Source of the DNA: Prochlorococcus sp. AG-418-M08
Lineage (GTDB): Bacteria; Cyanobacteriota; Cyanobacteriia; PCC-6307; Cyanobiaceae
Assembly: GCA_003213955.1 (NCBI GenBank)
Contig: QCMG01000011.1
Span: forward strand, 1-56,656
Length of the DNA: 56,656 bases
Direction of reading: 5' to 3'
Below the pieces are notes generated by a model. That model was not told the origin of the DNA, made no database searches, and saw only the letters and a program-made list of their open reading frames with translations. The position numbers and the translations under genes were made by a program. This document shows, one piece after another, positions 7,627 to 16,528 of this stretch (the stretch's first letter is position 1; each line of letters opens with the position of its first letter).

Positions 7627-8976
7627 TTAAACCTCAATTCTGTTTTCTAAATGTCTTTCAAATGCTTTCTCTAAACTAAGTTCTGTTGTGTAAGAACCAT
7701 AAAACGAATTATGAGTTTCTACAGAATGACCCATTGCAGCAGCAGCATCTTTTACTGATATTGGGATTGTGGATCCCTTATGACATTGATGCGCATACCT
7801 ATGTCTCAAGCTATAAGGAGTTATTTCAGGGTTAGTTTTTATTATTTCTTTCCAAACCTTATTTCTTTCAATTAATTGCCTTAGTGATTGCCCAACATCA
7901 CCATATTTATTTTTATCTTTTACCATTTCTATTTGATTTAGGACTGGTATCGGTAAGGTAATCTTTTTTGATTCGAATAGTTCTATAAGGTTTTGGCCGA
8001 GGTTTTTCCTCGCCAAAAGGTCCATAGGAAAAACTCTTCTATCTTCCTTTTTTGCTTTAGTGTTTATATTATTTTTGATATTACCAACATACAGTTTGCC
8101 ATCTACTGCTCTAAGAACTGCAAGTTCAGAGAGCCTTAAGCCAAAAATAGAAATTAAACCAACCGCGAGAAATAATGAAGAATCTCTTGATTCAAGATCA
8201 TCTAATAATTTAAGTAAATCATTCTCCTCGATATATGGAGTTAATTTATCTTGCTTAGTTCTATTAGATTTTCCAATTAGTTCTTTTCTATAGGCTTGAC
8301 TTGGCGGTTGCCATCTTTTTTCGTTCTGTGAATGTCTTTCGATTCCATATTTTAAAATCTCACACCAAGCATTTATATATCTTTTCCTCTCATCAGGTTC
8401 GATATCAATAAGATATTTATCCGATAATTTCTTTATAAGCTCAACTCCTGTATTTGGTGAGGGATTATTATTCATTTCTTCTAAAAATCTACTAATCCTC
8501 CTAGCCCAATCTTTTTCAGTTTTACTTGTTAAACCTCGTTTGGTTTGCATGAACTGATCAACCTTTGATGCAGCATTTAAATATGCTTTTAAATCCTTTT
8601 CATAGTTAGCATCATTTTTATTAAGAGGCCTTATTAATAAGAAATCATTCCAACTTTTATTAGGTTGTTTCGTTGCCTCTCCAATGAATTGAGCTTTCCA
8701 TCTTCTTGTGGCTTCTTTAAGAGTAAGGTTTTTTTCAACTACTAATGGTTTTATAAATTCGATAGCCTTTAGGATCTCTATCCCTGATGTTTTCTTCCAT
8801 TCGATGGGTAAGGTTTGAGAGGTTCTTTTGTTGGCAGAACCTAGCCCTTCGTTGTAAACATATAAAAGTTTTGTTCTACCGCTATTTTCGCCATTAACCC
8901 TAATTCCACGACCAAAATTAGTGCAGATATTTTTTCTTAATTCTTTTTCCCAAGAAGTGCTGTTAGCACTAGTCAT
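7627..8976 (-). CDS. Tyrosine recombinase (phage-type integrase) at tRNA-Thr
   Basis: A 449-residue integrase. A SAM-like core-binding region occupies roughly residues 120-225 and the catalytic domain about 245-445. Catalytic residues visible are Arg281 in FGLRLSEL, the second Arg391 in YSLRH, His417 in AMGH, and the nucleophile Tyr426 in NSFYGSY. The usual His of the HxxR box is Tyr388, a replacement I believe is tolerated in some cyanobacterial integrases. It cuts and rejoins DNA at attachment sites to insert or excise the element. Its ATG lies about 130 bases from the 3' end of tRNA-Thr and it reads away from it, the standard layout at an attachment tRNA. The gene is intact, so the element may be mobile. 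Confidence 0.9.
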   Translation of the reverse strand: MTSANSTSWEKELRKNICTNFGRGIRVNGENSGRTKLLYVYNEGLGSANKRTSQTLPIEWKKTSGIEILKAIEFIKPLVVEKNLTLKEATRRWKAQFIGEATKQPNKSWNDFLLIRPLNKNDANYEKDLKAYLNAASKVDQFMQTKRGLTSKTEKDWARRISRFLEEMNNNPSPNTGVELIKKLSDKYLIDIEPDERKRYINAWCEILKYGIERHSQNEKRWQPPSQAYRKELIGKSNRTKQDKLTPYIEENDLLKLLDDLESRDSSLFLAVGLISIFGLRLSELAVLRAVDGKLYVGNIKNNINTKAKKEDRRVFPMDLLARKNLGQNLIELFESKKITLPIPVLNQIEMVKDKNKYGDVGQSLRQLIERNKVWKEIIKTNPEITPYSLRHRYAHQCHKGSTIPISVKDAAAAMGHSVETHNSFYGSYTTELSLEKAFERHLENRIEV

Positions 8977-9009
8977 TTTAAAAGTGTAATTAGTGCAAAT
9001 ATTAGTGCA
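8917..9009. repeat. Cluster of ATTAGTGCA repeats around the integrase start
   Basis: The 9-mer ATTAGTGCA occurs three times in the same orientation, at 8917-8925, 8989-8997 and 9001-9009. An inverted AGTGC/GCACT pair lies at 8956-8970. All lie within 95 bases spanning the integrase start and its upstream region. Such iterons are typical of integrase arm-binding sites or of an autoregulatory operator. Confidence 0.5.
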
Positions 9010-9028
9010 GAATTGCTATATTGTCGAC

Positions 9029-9040
9029 ATATCTAGATAT
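9029..9040. repeat. Palindrome ATATCTAGATAT between integrase and tRNA-Thr
   Basis: A perfect 12-base palindrome, followed by an overlapping smaller one (AGATATATCT), lies between the iteron cluster and the tRNA-Thr 3' end. The position fits part of an attachment region or an integrase/excisionase binding site. No crossover core is assigned. Confidence 0.35.
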
Positions 9041-9104
9041 ATCTGGCTATTAGTCAATCTTAGTTTATTTCTTATAACTTCTTTTGTAGCAATGCTTTTG
9101 CTCA

Positions 9105-9176
<72 letters not shown>

Positions 9177-9186
9177 TGAAAAAAAG

Positions 9187-9268
9187 TGGGCCGGGTTGGA
9201 TTTGAACCAACGTAGGCAGAGCCAGCGGATTTACAGTCCGCCCCCTTTAACCACTCGGGCACCGACCC
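9187..9268 (-). tRNA. tRNA-Tyr (anticodon GTA)
   Basis: A class II tRNA with a long variable arm on the minus strand. The acceptor is GGGTCGG with CCGGCCC and discriminator A. The anticodon stem GCGGA/TCCGC encloses CTGTAAA, and the T arm is GTTGG/CCAAC. CCA is not encoded. It is the first gene of the two-tRNA unit with tRNA-Thr and is transcribed divergently from aroQ. Confidence 0.97.
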
Positions 9269-9370
9269 CCACTAATTGAACTTATCAGTTAATGGTCACT
9301 TTGTGTGAAAATATTTTGGTTTTTTTGATTCTTTATAGATAGCATTTAAAAGAAAAGACTTAAATTGCTG

Positions 9371-9802
9371 ATGAATATTTTATTGATAAATGGTCCTAAC
9401 CTTAATCTTTTGGGCACTAGAGAACCCGAAATATATGGAAGAAAAAGCTTGAATGATATTGAAAAAAACTTAACAAAAGTTGCCAAAGAAAAAGGAGTGA
9501 ATCTTGAATGCTTTCAAAGTAATCATGAAGGTGAAATAGTTGATAAAATCCAGGATTCAGTTAAAAGTATCCATGGAATACTTATAAATGCTGGAGCTTT
9601 TACTCATACATCAATTGCTATAAGAGATGCTTTAGTTGGGTCAAAAATTCCATTTGTAGAACTACATATCTCAAATATCTTTAGTAGAGAAGAGTTTCGT
9701 AAAGAATCTTTCCTTACAGACAAAGCCATAGGGATAATAAGTGGGTTTGGGATTACAAGTTATTTCCTTGCTCTTGAAGGAATAATTGAGTTTTTAGATT
9801 AA
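9371..9802 (+). CDS. aroQ: 3-dehydroquinate dehydratase, type II
   Basis: A 143-residue enzyme converting 3-dehydroquinate to 3-dehydroshikimate in the shikimate pathway, cytosolic and usually dodecameric. The type II signature opens the protein ([17 protein letters not shown]), with the catalytic Tyr in that loop. [16 protein letters not shown] and [15 protein letters not shown] follow, with the catalytic His in the last. ATG at 9371 is chosen over the TTG two codons upstream because family members begin directly at [10 protein letters not shown]. It is the first core gene right of the island, 14 bases ahead of miaE on the same strand. Confidence 0.95.
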   Translation: MNILLINGPNLNLLGTREPEIYGRKSLNDIEKNLTKVAKEKGVNLECFQSNHEGEIVDKIQDSVKSIHGILINAGAFTHTSIAIRDALVGSKIPFVELHISNIFSREEFRKESFLTDKAIGIISGFGITSYFLALEGIIEFLD

Positions 9803-9816
9803 TTAAAATTTGGCAA

Positions 9817-10425
9817 ATGATAGTTGATTTTAAAAGGCCTTCTTTCCATATTAAATATTTATCTTCACTCACCTCAAACAAGTGGATACGACTTGCCTTG
9901 TCTAATCCGATAGATATGCTTATTGACCATGCTCATTGTGAAAGAAAAGCTGCAGGAGTCGCAATACAATTAATGTTTAGATATCCATCTGAACCAGATT
10001 TAGCAGAAGTGTTGAGTCCAATAGCAAGAGAAGAGTTAGAGCATTTTGAGAAAATCCTTTACTTTTTAAAAGATCTTGGCCATTCGCTTAAAGCTTTACA
10101 TCCGCCCCCATATGGAGCTGAGTTGTCCAAGAGTATAAGAAAGGATGAACCTAATAGAATGTTAGATAGTTTTCTAATAGCAGGACTTATAGAAGCGAGA
10201 AGTCATGAAAGATTAAGTTTACTTGCATTGAACTCTGAAAAGGAATCTTTCAAGCTCCTTTATAATTCTTTACTTGAAAGTGAAGCAAGGCATTTTGGCA
10301 TTTATTGGAAATTAGCTCAGAGTAAATACTCTAAAAATGATACCTTCAAAAGATTAGAGGAATTATCTAAAATTGAGTCGAAAATCATATCTAAGACTTT
10401 CTCTATGCCGAGGGTTCATAGTTAA
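9817..10425 (+). CDS. miaE: tRNA 2-methylthio-N6-isopentenyladenosine hydroxylase
   Basis: A 202-residue ferritin-like diiron oxygenase that hydroxylates the isopentenyl group of ms2i6A at tRNA position 37. The iron-binding glutamates and histidines lie in HAHCERKAA (about residue 38), REELEHFE (about 70), EARSHERL (about 128) and ESEARHFG (about 155), four helices in the order expected. Length is normal. It follows aroQ by 14 bases and precedes cobI by 20 on the same strand, suggesting shared transcription but no metabolic link. Confidence 0.93.
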   Translation: MIVDFKRPSFHIKYLSSLTSNKWIRLALSNPIDMLIDHAHCERKAAGVAIQLMFRYPSEPDLAEVLSPIAREELEHFEKILYFLKDLGHSLKALHPPPYGAELSKSIRKDEPNRMLDSFLIAGLIEARSHERLSLLALNSEKESFKLLYNSLLESEARHFGIYWKLAQSKYSKNDTFKRLEELSKIESKIISKTFSMPRVHS

Positions 10426-10445
10426 ATAAATAGTCGAATTTACTT

Positions 10446-11198
10446 ATGAATATTAAAAAGATTTTAAAAAAATTAATTAGTTCTAAAAGTGATTTGACAA
10501 CCTTATCGATTGTTGGGGTTGGTCCTGGAGATCCTTCTCTTTTAACAATCTCTGCAATAAATGCAATTAAAAAGGCAGAAGTTATAGTTTTCCCAATTTC
10601 AAGTGATGAAAAAAAAAGTATTGCAGCGGAGATAGTTAAAGAATATATCAGATTTAAGAAAAAAATTCCTATCATCTTTCCCATGGCAAGAAAGGAATAT
10701 GATCCTGATGAGATATGGTCAAATGCCGTAAATATAATTTTGAAATTTTTGAAAAATGAAGAATCAGTTGCTTTAATTTGCCTTGGAGATACTTCCCTTT
10801 TTGCAAGCTCTTCAAATATTTTAAGAATAATAAAAAATAATCATCCAGAAATCATTACAAAAACCATACCAGGTGTATCTTCAATATCAGCAGCAGCAGC
10901 ATTAAGTAATTTTGATTTAGCTAAAAAAGGTGAGACTTTAATAATCCAAGAATGCCCCTCTTCAAAATTAGAATTATTAGATTTAATCGATCTAAACAAA
11001 AATAATAGAAATGTTTTGGTATTAATGAAAGTCGGGAATAGATGGGTTTGGGTAAAAGATGTTTTGAAGAAAGAAGAAATCTTAGATAAGTCTTTGTTGG
11101 CTATAAACGTAGGAATGAATAGTCAATTTGTAGAAAATGCATCAAAGTATAATAATGATATAGTTCCTTATTTATCAATAATATTAATACGGTTCTAA
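10446..11198 (+). CDS. cobI: Precorrin-2 C20-methyltransferase
   Basis: A 250-residue SAM-dependent tetrapyrrole methylase of the CobI/CbiL type, adding the C20 methyl group in cobalamin corrin-ring synthesis. The family opening is seen at about residues 20-32 (IVGVGPGDPSLLT), followed by CLGDTSLFASS near 110 and a PGVSSISAAAA stretch near 140, which shape the SAM and substrate sites. Marine picocyanobacteria make a B12-like cofactor (pseudocobalamin), so retention is expected. It is followed after four bases by the DUF1823 gene. Confidence 0.9.
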   Translation: MNIKKILKKLISSKSDLTTLSIVGVGPGDPSLLTISAINAIKKAEVIVFPISSDEKKSIAAEIVKEYIRFKKKIPIIFPMARKEYDPDEIWSNAVNIILKFLKNEESVALICLGDTSLFASSSNILRIIKNNHPEIITKTIPGVSSISAAAALSNFDLAKKGETLIIQECPSSKLELLDLIDLNKNNRNVLVLMKVGNRWVWVKDVLKKEEILDKSLLAINVGMNSQFVENASKYNNDIVPYLSIILIRF

Positions 11199-11202
11199 TT
11201 TA

Positions 11203-11691
11203 ATGAAAGAAAAAAATAAAGTTTTATCTTCAAAAGATTTTTCCTGGCCATTAAGTAAAAAACTCCTTTGCTCAATTCTTAATGATCAAGTTAGTGATGT
11301 ATTTGTTTGTGAATTGATTTGGGAGAGACTTTTTTATACTAAAGATAAATCAAGTGAATATTGGATAATAAGTGACTATACACCTCACTATTGGTCAGAA
11401 AAATATAATAATGCTCCACAAATAATTTCAGATAGAGGTGCATCGATTCATCTGACACGTTCTATACCTAAGGAGCATAAACAAAATTTAAAAAAAATCC
11501 TTGATTTTAAAGGTTATAAGATCAACGAACTATATCCAAGGAGAACAAGAAGAGCAACTGCAGTTAATTGGTTAATTTTTTGGGGAATAGAATCTAATGC
11601 TACTTTGAAAGTTCATGATAAGTTACCAATATTATCCTCTCCTCCTTTTAACCCAATACATGGACACAATGGAGATCCTGAAATCAAATAA
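11203..11691 (+). CDS. DUF1823 family protein (cyanobacterial, unknown function)
   Basis: A 162-residue soluble protein of a family I recognise as cyanobacterial. The core contains the family stretches YWIISDYTPHYWSEKY (about residues 56-71) and LYPRRTRRATAVNWLIFW (about 107-124), then a proline-rich tail. No catalytic motif is evident. It is tightly coupled to cobI (four-base gap), and 70 bases separate it from der. No function is proposed. Confidence 0.8.
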   Translation: MKEKNKVLSSKDFSWPLSKKLLCSILNDQVSDVFVCELIWERLFYTKDKSSEYWIISDYTPHYWSEKYNNAPQIISDRGASIHLTRSIPKEHKQNLKKILDFKGYKINELYPRRTRRATAVNWLIFWGIESNATLKVHDKLPILSSPPFNPIHGHNGDPEIK

Positions 11692-11761
11692 ATTTTCTTG
11701 TTTAGAGTAAAAGATCTTATTGAAGGTATAGTTGTATTAGATCTATTTTTTAAGGAGCATA

Positions 11762-13138
11762 TTGACTCTTCCATCAATAGCAATAATCGGAAGACCTAAT
11801 GTTGGGAAGTCTACTTTGGTTAATAGGTTATGCCAAAGTAATGATGCCATTGTATTTGATAAACCTGGAGTTACTAGAGATAGAACTTATCAAAATGCTT
11901 CTTGGGGCGGGAGGCAATTTCAAGTTGTTGATACGGGAGGTCTAGTGTTCGAAGATGATAGTGAATTTCTTCCTGAGATTCGTACTCAAGTTTTTTTAGC
12001 ATTAGAAGAGGCTTCTCTTGCTTTATTTGTGGTTGATGGAAATCAAGGAGTAACTGAAGGAGATTTATCGATAGCAAAATGGTTGAGAAATTCAGCTTGT
12101 AAAACAATTGTTGCAGTAAATAAATGTGAATCTATATCTTTAGGGATTTCTATGGCTTCTGAATTCTGGAAATTAGGATTAGGTGAACCTTTTCCTGTAT
12201 CTGCTATTCATGGCTCTGGAACGGGAGATCTTTTAGATCTTGTCATTGATGAACTTCCTGACGATTTAAATAATGAGGATAAAGAAGATAAAATAATGAT
12301 GTCTATTATTGGAAGACCAAATGTTGGCAAATCTAGTTTGCTAAATGCTATATGCGGAGAAAAAAGATCAATAGTTAGTGCAATAAGTGGTACTACAACT
12401 GATTCAATAGATACTCTAATCAAGAAAGATTCCCATCTTTGGAAAATAGTTGATACTGCTGGAATAAGAAGAAAAAAAAATGTAAAATATGGAACAGAAT
12501 TTCTTGGGATCAATAGAGCTTTTAAATCTATTGATAGAAGCGATGTTTGTGTCTTAGTTTTAGATGCTATAGACGGTGTGACTGATCAAGATCAAAAATT
12601 AGCTGGGCGAATACAAGAGCAAGGTAGAGCATGTGTAATTGTTGTGAACAAATGGGATCTTGTAGAGAAAAATAATTCCACAATCTATCAGGTAGAGAAA
12701 GAACTTAGATCAAAATTATATTTTTTGCATTGGTCCAAAATGATTTTCATATCAGCTTTGACTGGACAAAGAGTTGAAAATATTTTTGAGCATGCTTTTA
12801 ATGCTGTAACTCAGCATAGAATGAGAGTTACAACATCAGTTGTTAATGAAGTACTCAAGGAGGCTCTTGGATGGAAAAGTCCACCAAGTAAGAGAAGTGG
12901 GAAACAAGGAAGAATTTACTATGGTACTCAAGTGAAAAACCAGCCACCAACTTTTACTCTTTTTGTAAATGACCCTAAATTATTTGGAATAACTTATAGA
13001 AGATATATTGAAAGGCAAATCAGATTAAATCTTGGGTTTGAAGGCTCTCCAATAATTTTACTTTGGAGAGGGAAGCAGCAAAGAGACCTAGAAAAGGAGA
13101 CATCAAAAAAAAATATTAATATTATTCAAAAAGATTAA
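11762..13138 (+). CDS. der: Ribosome-assembly GTPase Der (EngA)
   Basis: A 458-residue GTPase with two G domains, needed for 50S subunit maturation. First domain: GRPNVGKST near residue 9, then DTGG and NKCE. Second domain: GRPNVGKSS near 184, DTAG and NKWD. A KH-like C-terminal domain (about 350-440) follows. The start is TTG at 11762, placed correctly behind AAGGAG. The stop overlaps the ATG of the EcfT gene by one base (TAATG), so the two are translationally coupled. Confidence 0.97.
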   Translation: MTLPSIAIIGRPNVGKSTLVNRLCQSNDAIVFDKPGVTRDRTYQNASWGGRQFQVVDTGGLVFEDDSEFLPEIRTQVFLALEEASLALFVVDGNQGVTEGDLSIAKWLRNSACKTIVAVNKCESISLGISMASEFWKLGLGEPFPVSAIHGSGTGDLLDLVIDELPDDLNNEDKEDKIMMSIIGRPNVGKSSLLNAICGEKRSIVSAISGTTTDSIDTLIKKDSHLWKIVDTAGIRRKKNVKYGTEFLGINRAFKSIDRSDVCVLVLDAIDGVTDQDQKLAGRIQEQGRACVIVVNKWDLVEKNNSTIYQVEKELRSKLYFLHWSKMIFISALTGQRVENIFEHAFNAVTQHRMRVTTSVVNEVLKEALGWKSPPSKRSGKQGRIYYGTQVKNQPPTFTLFVNDPKLFGITYRRYIERQIRLNLGFEGSPIILLWRGKQQRDLEKETSKKNINIIQKD

Positions 13139-14052
13139 TGAATATTCTTACTAAATTTTCTATTGGACAATATGTTGATGGTAATAGAAGTTGGTTGAGG
13201 CTTGTCGATAGTAGATTAAAGATAATTTCATTATTAATTTTTCTAATTACTCCAATCTGGGCAGGTCCATTGTGGAGATTAAGTTTAGTTATTTGTTTGT
13301 TATGCATTACTGTTCTAAGTTTGTTACCATCAAGGATTTGGTGGCGGTCACTAGTCTTTCTTCTAGGATTGTCATTATTAGTTGGATTTCTATCTTTAAT
13401 AGCCTCTTCTGATATTCAATCTCTTGATAGCCCTGTAAGAGATCCTAATGAATTGAATTTAATTTTAGAAAGTCAGGAAAAATGGAATATTTTAGAAATT
13501 CCATCTATGAAAATCGGTTTTATAACTCTTGGCCCTTACAACTTATCAAGGAAAGCTTTTGAATTAGGAATAAAAACCTCAACTTTAATTTTCACTGTGA
13601 TTCATAGTGTGAATTTGATGCTTCTAACAACAATGCAAGAGGATTTGGTTTGGGCATTAAGTTGGTTTATGCATCCTTTGAGAAAAGTTGGACTACCCAT
13701 TGATAAATGGCTTTTTCAATTACTATTAGCATTGCGTTTTATTCCTTTAGTTCAGGAAGAATTACAAAATATACTCAAATCAGTATCAGTAAGATCAATA
13801 AATTTAAGGAGTTTAGGGTTCAAGAAATCTATTAATGTTTTACTAACGATGTTTGAACGACTATTCCTAAATATATTCTTAAGAATTGAACAAGGCGCTG
13901 ATTCATTACTTTCAAAAAAAAATATCCTTATAAAAACTTATAGATTTAAAACTTTTAAAAAAAACAATTATCTAAATTTTATTTTTAATTCATTATCGAT
14001 TTGTTTTATTTTCATAGCAATTTTTCTTAGAAAACAGTATGGTGCATTATAA
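13138..14052 (+). CDS. Energy-coupling factor transporter transmembrane protein EcfT (CbiQ family)
   Basis: A 304-residue membrane protein with several hydrophobic helices and the EcfT/CbiQ-type loop region around LRFIPLVQEELQNI and RSINLRSLG, where two Arg-rich short motifs contact the ATPases. EcfT couples ATP hydrolysis in the EcfA pair to vitamin- or metal-binding S components in the cytoplasmic membrane. No EcfA or S component lies nearby, which is usual for unlinked ECF modules. The one-base overlap with der is conserved in this group as far as I recall. The substrate is unknown. Confidence 0.85.
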   Translation: MNILTKFSIGQYVDGNRSWLRLVDSRLKIISLLIFLITPIWAGPLWRLSLVICLLCITVLSLLPSRIWWRSLVFLLGLSLLVGFLSLIASSDIQSLDSPVRDPNELNLILESQEKWNILEIPSMKIGFITLGPYNLSRKAFELGIKTSTLIFTVIHSVNLMLLTTMQEDLVWALSWFMHPLRKVGLPIDKWLFQLLLALRFIPLVQEELQNILKSVSVRSINLRSLGFKKSINVLLTMFERLFLNIFLRIEQGADSLLSKKNILIKTYRFKTFKKNNYLNFIFNSLSICFIFIAIFLRKQYGAL

Positions 14053-14070
14053 ATAACATAATATTTAAGT

Positions 14071-14337
14071 TTGAGTTCAGAGCGTTATTTAAATCATCCA
14101 ACATTTGGAATGTTATATCAAGTTTCTCCAGGAATTGATGGAAAGGATATTTATGCGACTTTATACGCACAAAAAATGTTCTTTTTAGTAGAAATTAAAC
14201 AAAGAGAAGTTTTTTTTGAAGTTATACCCTACTTAGATGCTCGAAATCAGTCCGAATTAAACTTGCAAAGATCTAGAAGAGAAGGCTCAGAAGATTTTTC
14301 AAAATGGGAACACTTATTTAGACAAACCTTTTTATAA
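14071..14337 (+). CDS. pipX: PII-interacting protein PipX
   Basis: An 88-residue protein with the PipX core: YLNHPTFGMLYQV near the start, LYATLYAQKMFFLV (about 31-44), FEVIPYLDAR (about 49-58), and a C-terminal helix with RSRREGSEDF. PipX is a Tudor-like coactivator that binds NtcA when 2-oxoglutarate is high and is sequestered by PII when nitrogen is plentiful. The start is TTG. It lies three bases before the yggS/PipY gene, the usual bicistronic arrangement in cyanobacteria. Confidence 0.95.
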   Translation: MSSERYLNHPTFGMLYQVSPGIDGKDIYATLYAQKMFFLVEIKQREVFFEVIPYLDARNQSELNLQRSRREGSEDFSKWEHLFRQTFL

Positions 14338-14340
14338 AAT

Positions 14341-14979
14341 TTGGAAATTTCAAATTACTTGCAAATAAAAAAGAAATTACCACATAATGTCAATTTACTT
14401 GCTGTAAGTAAAGGTTTTAGCATTCAAGAAATCAAAATTATTAATAATGAAGGACAAAATGATTTTGGTGAAAGTAGATTTCAAGAAGCTATTGAAAAGA
14501 AATTTTTATTAAATCAATTTAAAAATATAAAATGGCACTTCATTGGTAGAGTTCAGAGTAATAAAATACGAAAAATAGTGCAAAATTTTGAATATATCCA
14601 TTCAGTAGATTCATATGAAAAGTTATTAAAGATTTCAAATGTTTCATTTGAAGAAAATAAAAATCCATTAATAATGTTGCAAGTCAAATTAAGTGATGAT
14701 CCAACTAAGGGAGGTTTTAATCCAAAAGTATTGATAGAAAAATGGGATCAGATTCAGAAATTGAGGTGTATTAGAATCAAGGGCCTGATGACTATTAACC
14801 CAAAAGGTTTGAGCTCAAATGAAAATATTAAACTTTTTAAAAAATGCCGTAACCTTGCAGATTCACTCAAACTTCATGATTGTTCAATGGGAATGTCAGG
14901 GGACTGGGAGGAAGCGGTTGAGGCCGGTTCTACTTGGTTGAGATTAGGATCCATAATCTTTGGTAATAGATCATATTAA
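14341..14979 (+). CDS. pipY: Pyridoxal phosphate homeostasis protein (YggS/PROSC family, PipY)
   Basis: A 212-residue single-domain fold-type III PLP-binding protein. The PLP lysine sits in AVSKGF (about residue 24). DFGESRFQEA, WHFIGRVQSNK and the C-terminal MGMSGDWEEAVEAGSTWLRL phosphate-binding block follow. It buffers PLP and affects amino- and keto-acid balance; in cyanobacteria it cooperates functionally with PipX. The start is TTG, three bases after pipX, so the two are co-translated. Confidence 0.93.
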   Translation: MEISNYLQIKKKLPHNVNLLAVSKGFSIQEIKIINNEGQNDFGESRFQEAIEKKFLLNQFKNIKWHFIGRVQSNKIRKIVQNFEYIHSVDSYEKLLKISNVSFEENKNPLIMLQVKLSDDPTKGGFNPKVLIEKWDQIQKLRCIRIKGLMTINPKGLSSNENIKLFKKCRNLADSLKLHDCSMGMSGDWEEAVEAGSTWLRLGSIIFGNRSY

Positions 14980-15138
14980 TCACTAATTGATTGTAATTTT
15001 ATGAAAATCTTGTCTTTAAACTTGCGATTAAGTATAACTAACGTTATCTAAGTATAGGTAGTTTATTCATTACTAAAAGATGGATTTATTACTTAAGGTT
15101 TTTTGGCCTTAGTTATTAATTTCTAGAGGATTTAAAAG

Positions 15139-15714
15139 GTGTCACTTATTTCTCGATTAAAGGCAGTTGTCGCTGGTGATGATTATTTGGATGATGATTT
15201 CGATGAGTTGGATTATGCATCAGAAGACGAATTCAATGGGATAAGTGATTTCAAACAAAATCAAAAAAACTCGAATGCCCTTTCCAATTCAAATCCATTT
15301 GAATTTATGAATAATAATAGATCATCAAATGTGGTTGGAATGCCTGGTATATCTAATTCATCTTCTGAGGTTAGCTTGATGGAACCAAGAAGTTTTGATG
15401 AAATGCCTCAAGCCATTCAGGCATTAAGAGAGAGAAAAACTGTAATTCTTAACTTGACTATGATGGATCCTGATCAGGCACAAAGAGCTGTTGATTTTGT
15501 TGCTGGAGGTACATATGCAATAGATGGTCACCAAGAAAGAGTTGGGGAAAGCATTTTCCTTTTTGCTCCTAGTTGTGTAAATGTAACTAGTTCTTTCCCC
15601 GAAGAGGCATCTCCTTCTAATGTTTCAACCAAAAATACATCTCCATATAATCAAGAAACTAACACAACTCCAGAACCCGCTTGGGGAGAATCTAAATTAT
15701 CGGCATTTTCTTAA
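15139..15714 (+). CDS. sepF: Cell division protein SepF (Cdv2)
   Basis: A 191-residue FtsZ-associated division protein. It has an N-terminal amphipathic helix ([12 protein letters not shown]) for membrane binding and an acidic linker rich in aspartate. The SepF core (about residues 83-150) contains [21 protein letters not shown] and [15 protein letters not shown]. The tail is rich in Ser, Thr and Pro. The start is GTG at 15139, after a 159-base AT-rich gap that probably contains its promoter. It precedes proC by seven bases. Confidence 0.95.
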   Translation: MSLISRLKAVVAGDDYLDDDFDELDYASEDEFNGISDFKQNQKNSNALSNSNPFEFMNNNRSSNVVGMPGISNSSSEVSLMEPRSFDEMPQAIQALRERKTVILNLTMMDPDQAQRAVDFVAGGTYAIDGHQERVGESIFLFAPSCVNVTSSFPEEASPSNVSTKNTSPYNQETNTTPEPAWGESKLSAFS

Positions 15715-15721
15715 TTAATCT

Positions 15722-16528
15722 GTGAATAGTAAAATCGCAGTTATTGGTTTTGGAAATATTGCAAAAGCTATAATCACTCCTCTACTTGAAAAAAAGTTAC
15801 TAAATCCAGAGGATGTTTACTGCTTGGTAAATACAAAAAAGAGTTTGGAAAATATTAGAAAAAATTATAAATATGATATTAATATTTTTCAGGCTAACTC
15901 TAATGATTCGGAGATTATTTGGGATTGCCAATTTAAACTTCTTTCTGTAAAGCCTCAGCAACTTAAAAATATTATTGAACTAAAGCAAAATAAAGGAAAT
16001 TTACTAGTTTCAATTTTAGCTGGTGTTTCTTTAGAAAATCTTATAAAAAGATTTCCAAATCATAATTGTGTTAGAGTCGTTACTAATATTCCAATAACAA
16101 TTGGTAAAGGTTTAACTGGAATTTCTTGGGGAGATGATATTAAGGAAGATCAGAAAAAATTTATAAAAGGATTATTTGAAAATACCAGTAAAATTTATGA
16201 ATTTCCTGAATATTTACTTGATATTTTTTTAGCGTTAACATCTTCGGGCCCTGCAATAATTGCCTTAATCATTGAAGCTTTAAGTGACGGTGGTTTAAGC
16301 GGTGGATTGCAAAAACAACTTTCTGAGGAATTAGTAATGGAGATGATTTCAGGTACTATTAGTTTAATAAAAGATACTAACATAACAACAGCTGAGCTTA
16401 AGAATATGGTTACTTCGCCTGGGGGCACAACAATATCAGCACTAAGGGTTTTGGAAAATAAGAGTTTAAGATCTGCTTTAATTGAAGCAATAGTATCTGC
16501 AAGTAATCGTAGTAAGGAATTTCATTAA
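15722..16528 (+). CDS. proC: Pyrroline-5-carboxylate reductase
   Basis: A 268-residue NAD(P)H-dependent enzyme making proline from pyrroline-5-carboxylate. The N-terminal dinucleotide fold begins VIGFGNIAKA. The C-terminal catalytic region has LTSSGPAIIALIIEALSDGG and the family signature VTSPGGTTISALRVLE. The start is GTG. It follows sepF by seven bases and converges with the glycosyltransferase gene, overlapping its 3' end by four bases. Confidence 0.95.
   Translation: MNSKIAVIGFGNIAKAIITPLLEKKLLNPEDVYCLVNTKKSLENIRKNYKYDINIFQANSNDSEIIWDCQFKLLSVKPQQLKNIIELKQNKGNLLVSILAGVSLENLIKRFPNHNCVRVVTNIPITIGKGLTGISWGDDIKEDQKKFIKGLFENTSKIYEFPEYLLDIFLALTSSGPAIIALIIEALSDGGLSGGLQKQLSEELVMEMISGTISLIKDTNITTAELKNMVTSPGGTTISALRVLENKSLRSALIEAIVSASNRSKEFH

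Noticed and set aside
7627-8976. Integrase as inactive because the HxxR histidine is Tyr
   Set aside because: Both catalytic arginines, the late histidine and the nucleophile tyrosine are in place, and this substitution is, to my knowledge, found in working recombinases of the group.
1-9104. A second copy of the tRNA-Thr 3' end as left attachment site
   Set aside because: Searched by eye for the T-arm and acceptor sequence in either orientation; none was seen, so the left end of the element is not within the window or has diverged.
15098-15120. AAGG...CCTT stem before sepF as a terminator
   Set aside because: The stem is four bases with a T-rich loop and lies just ahead of sepF; too weak to support.
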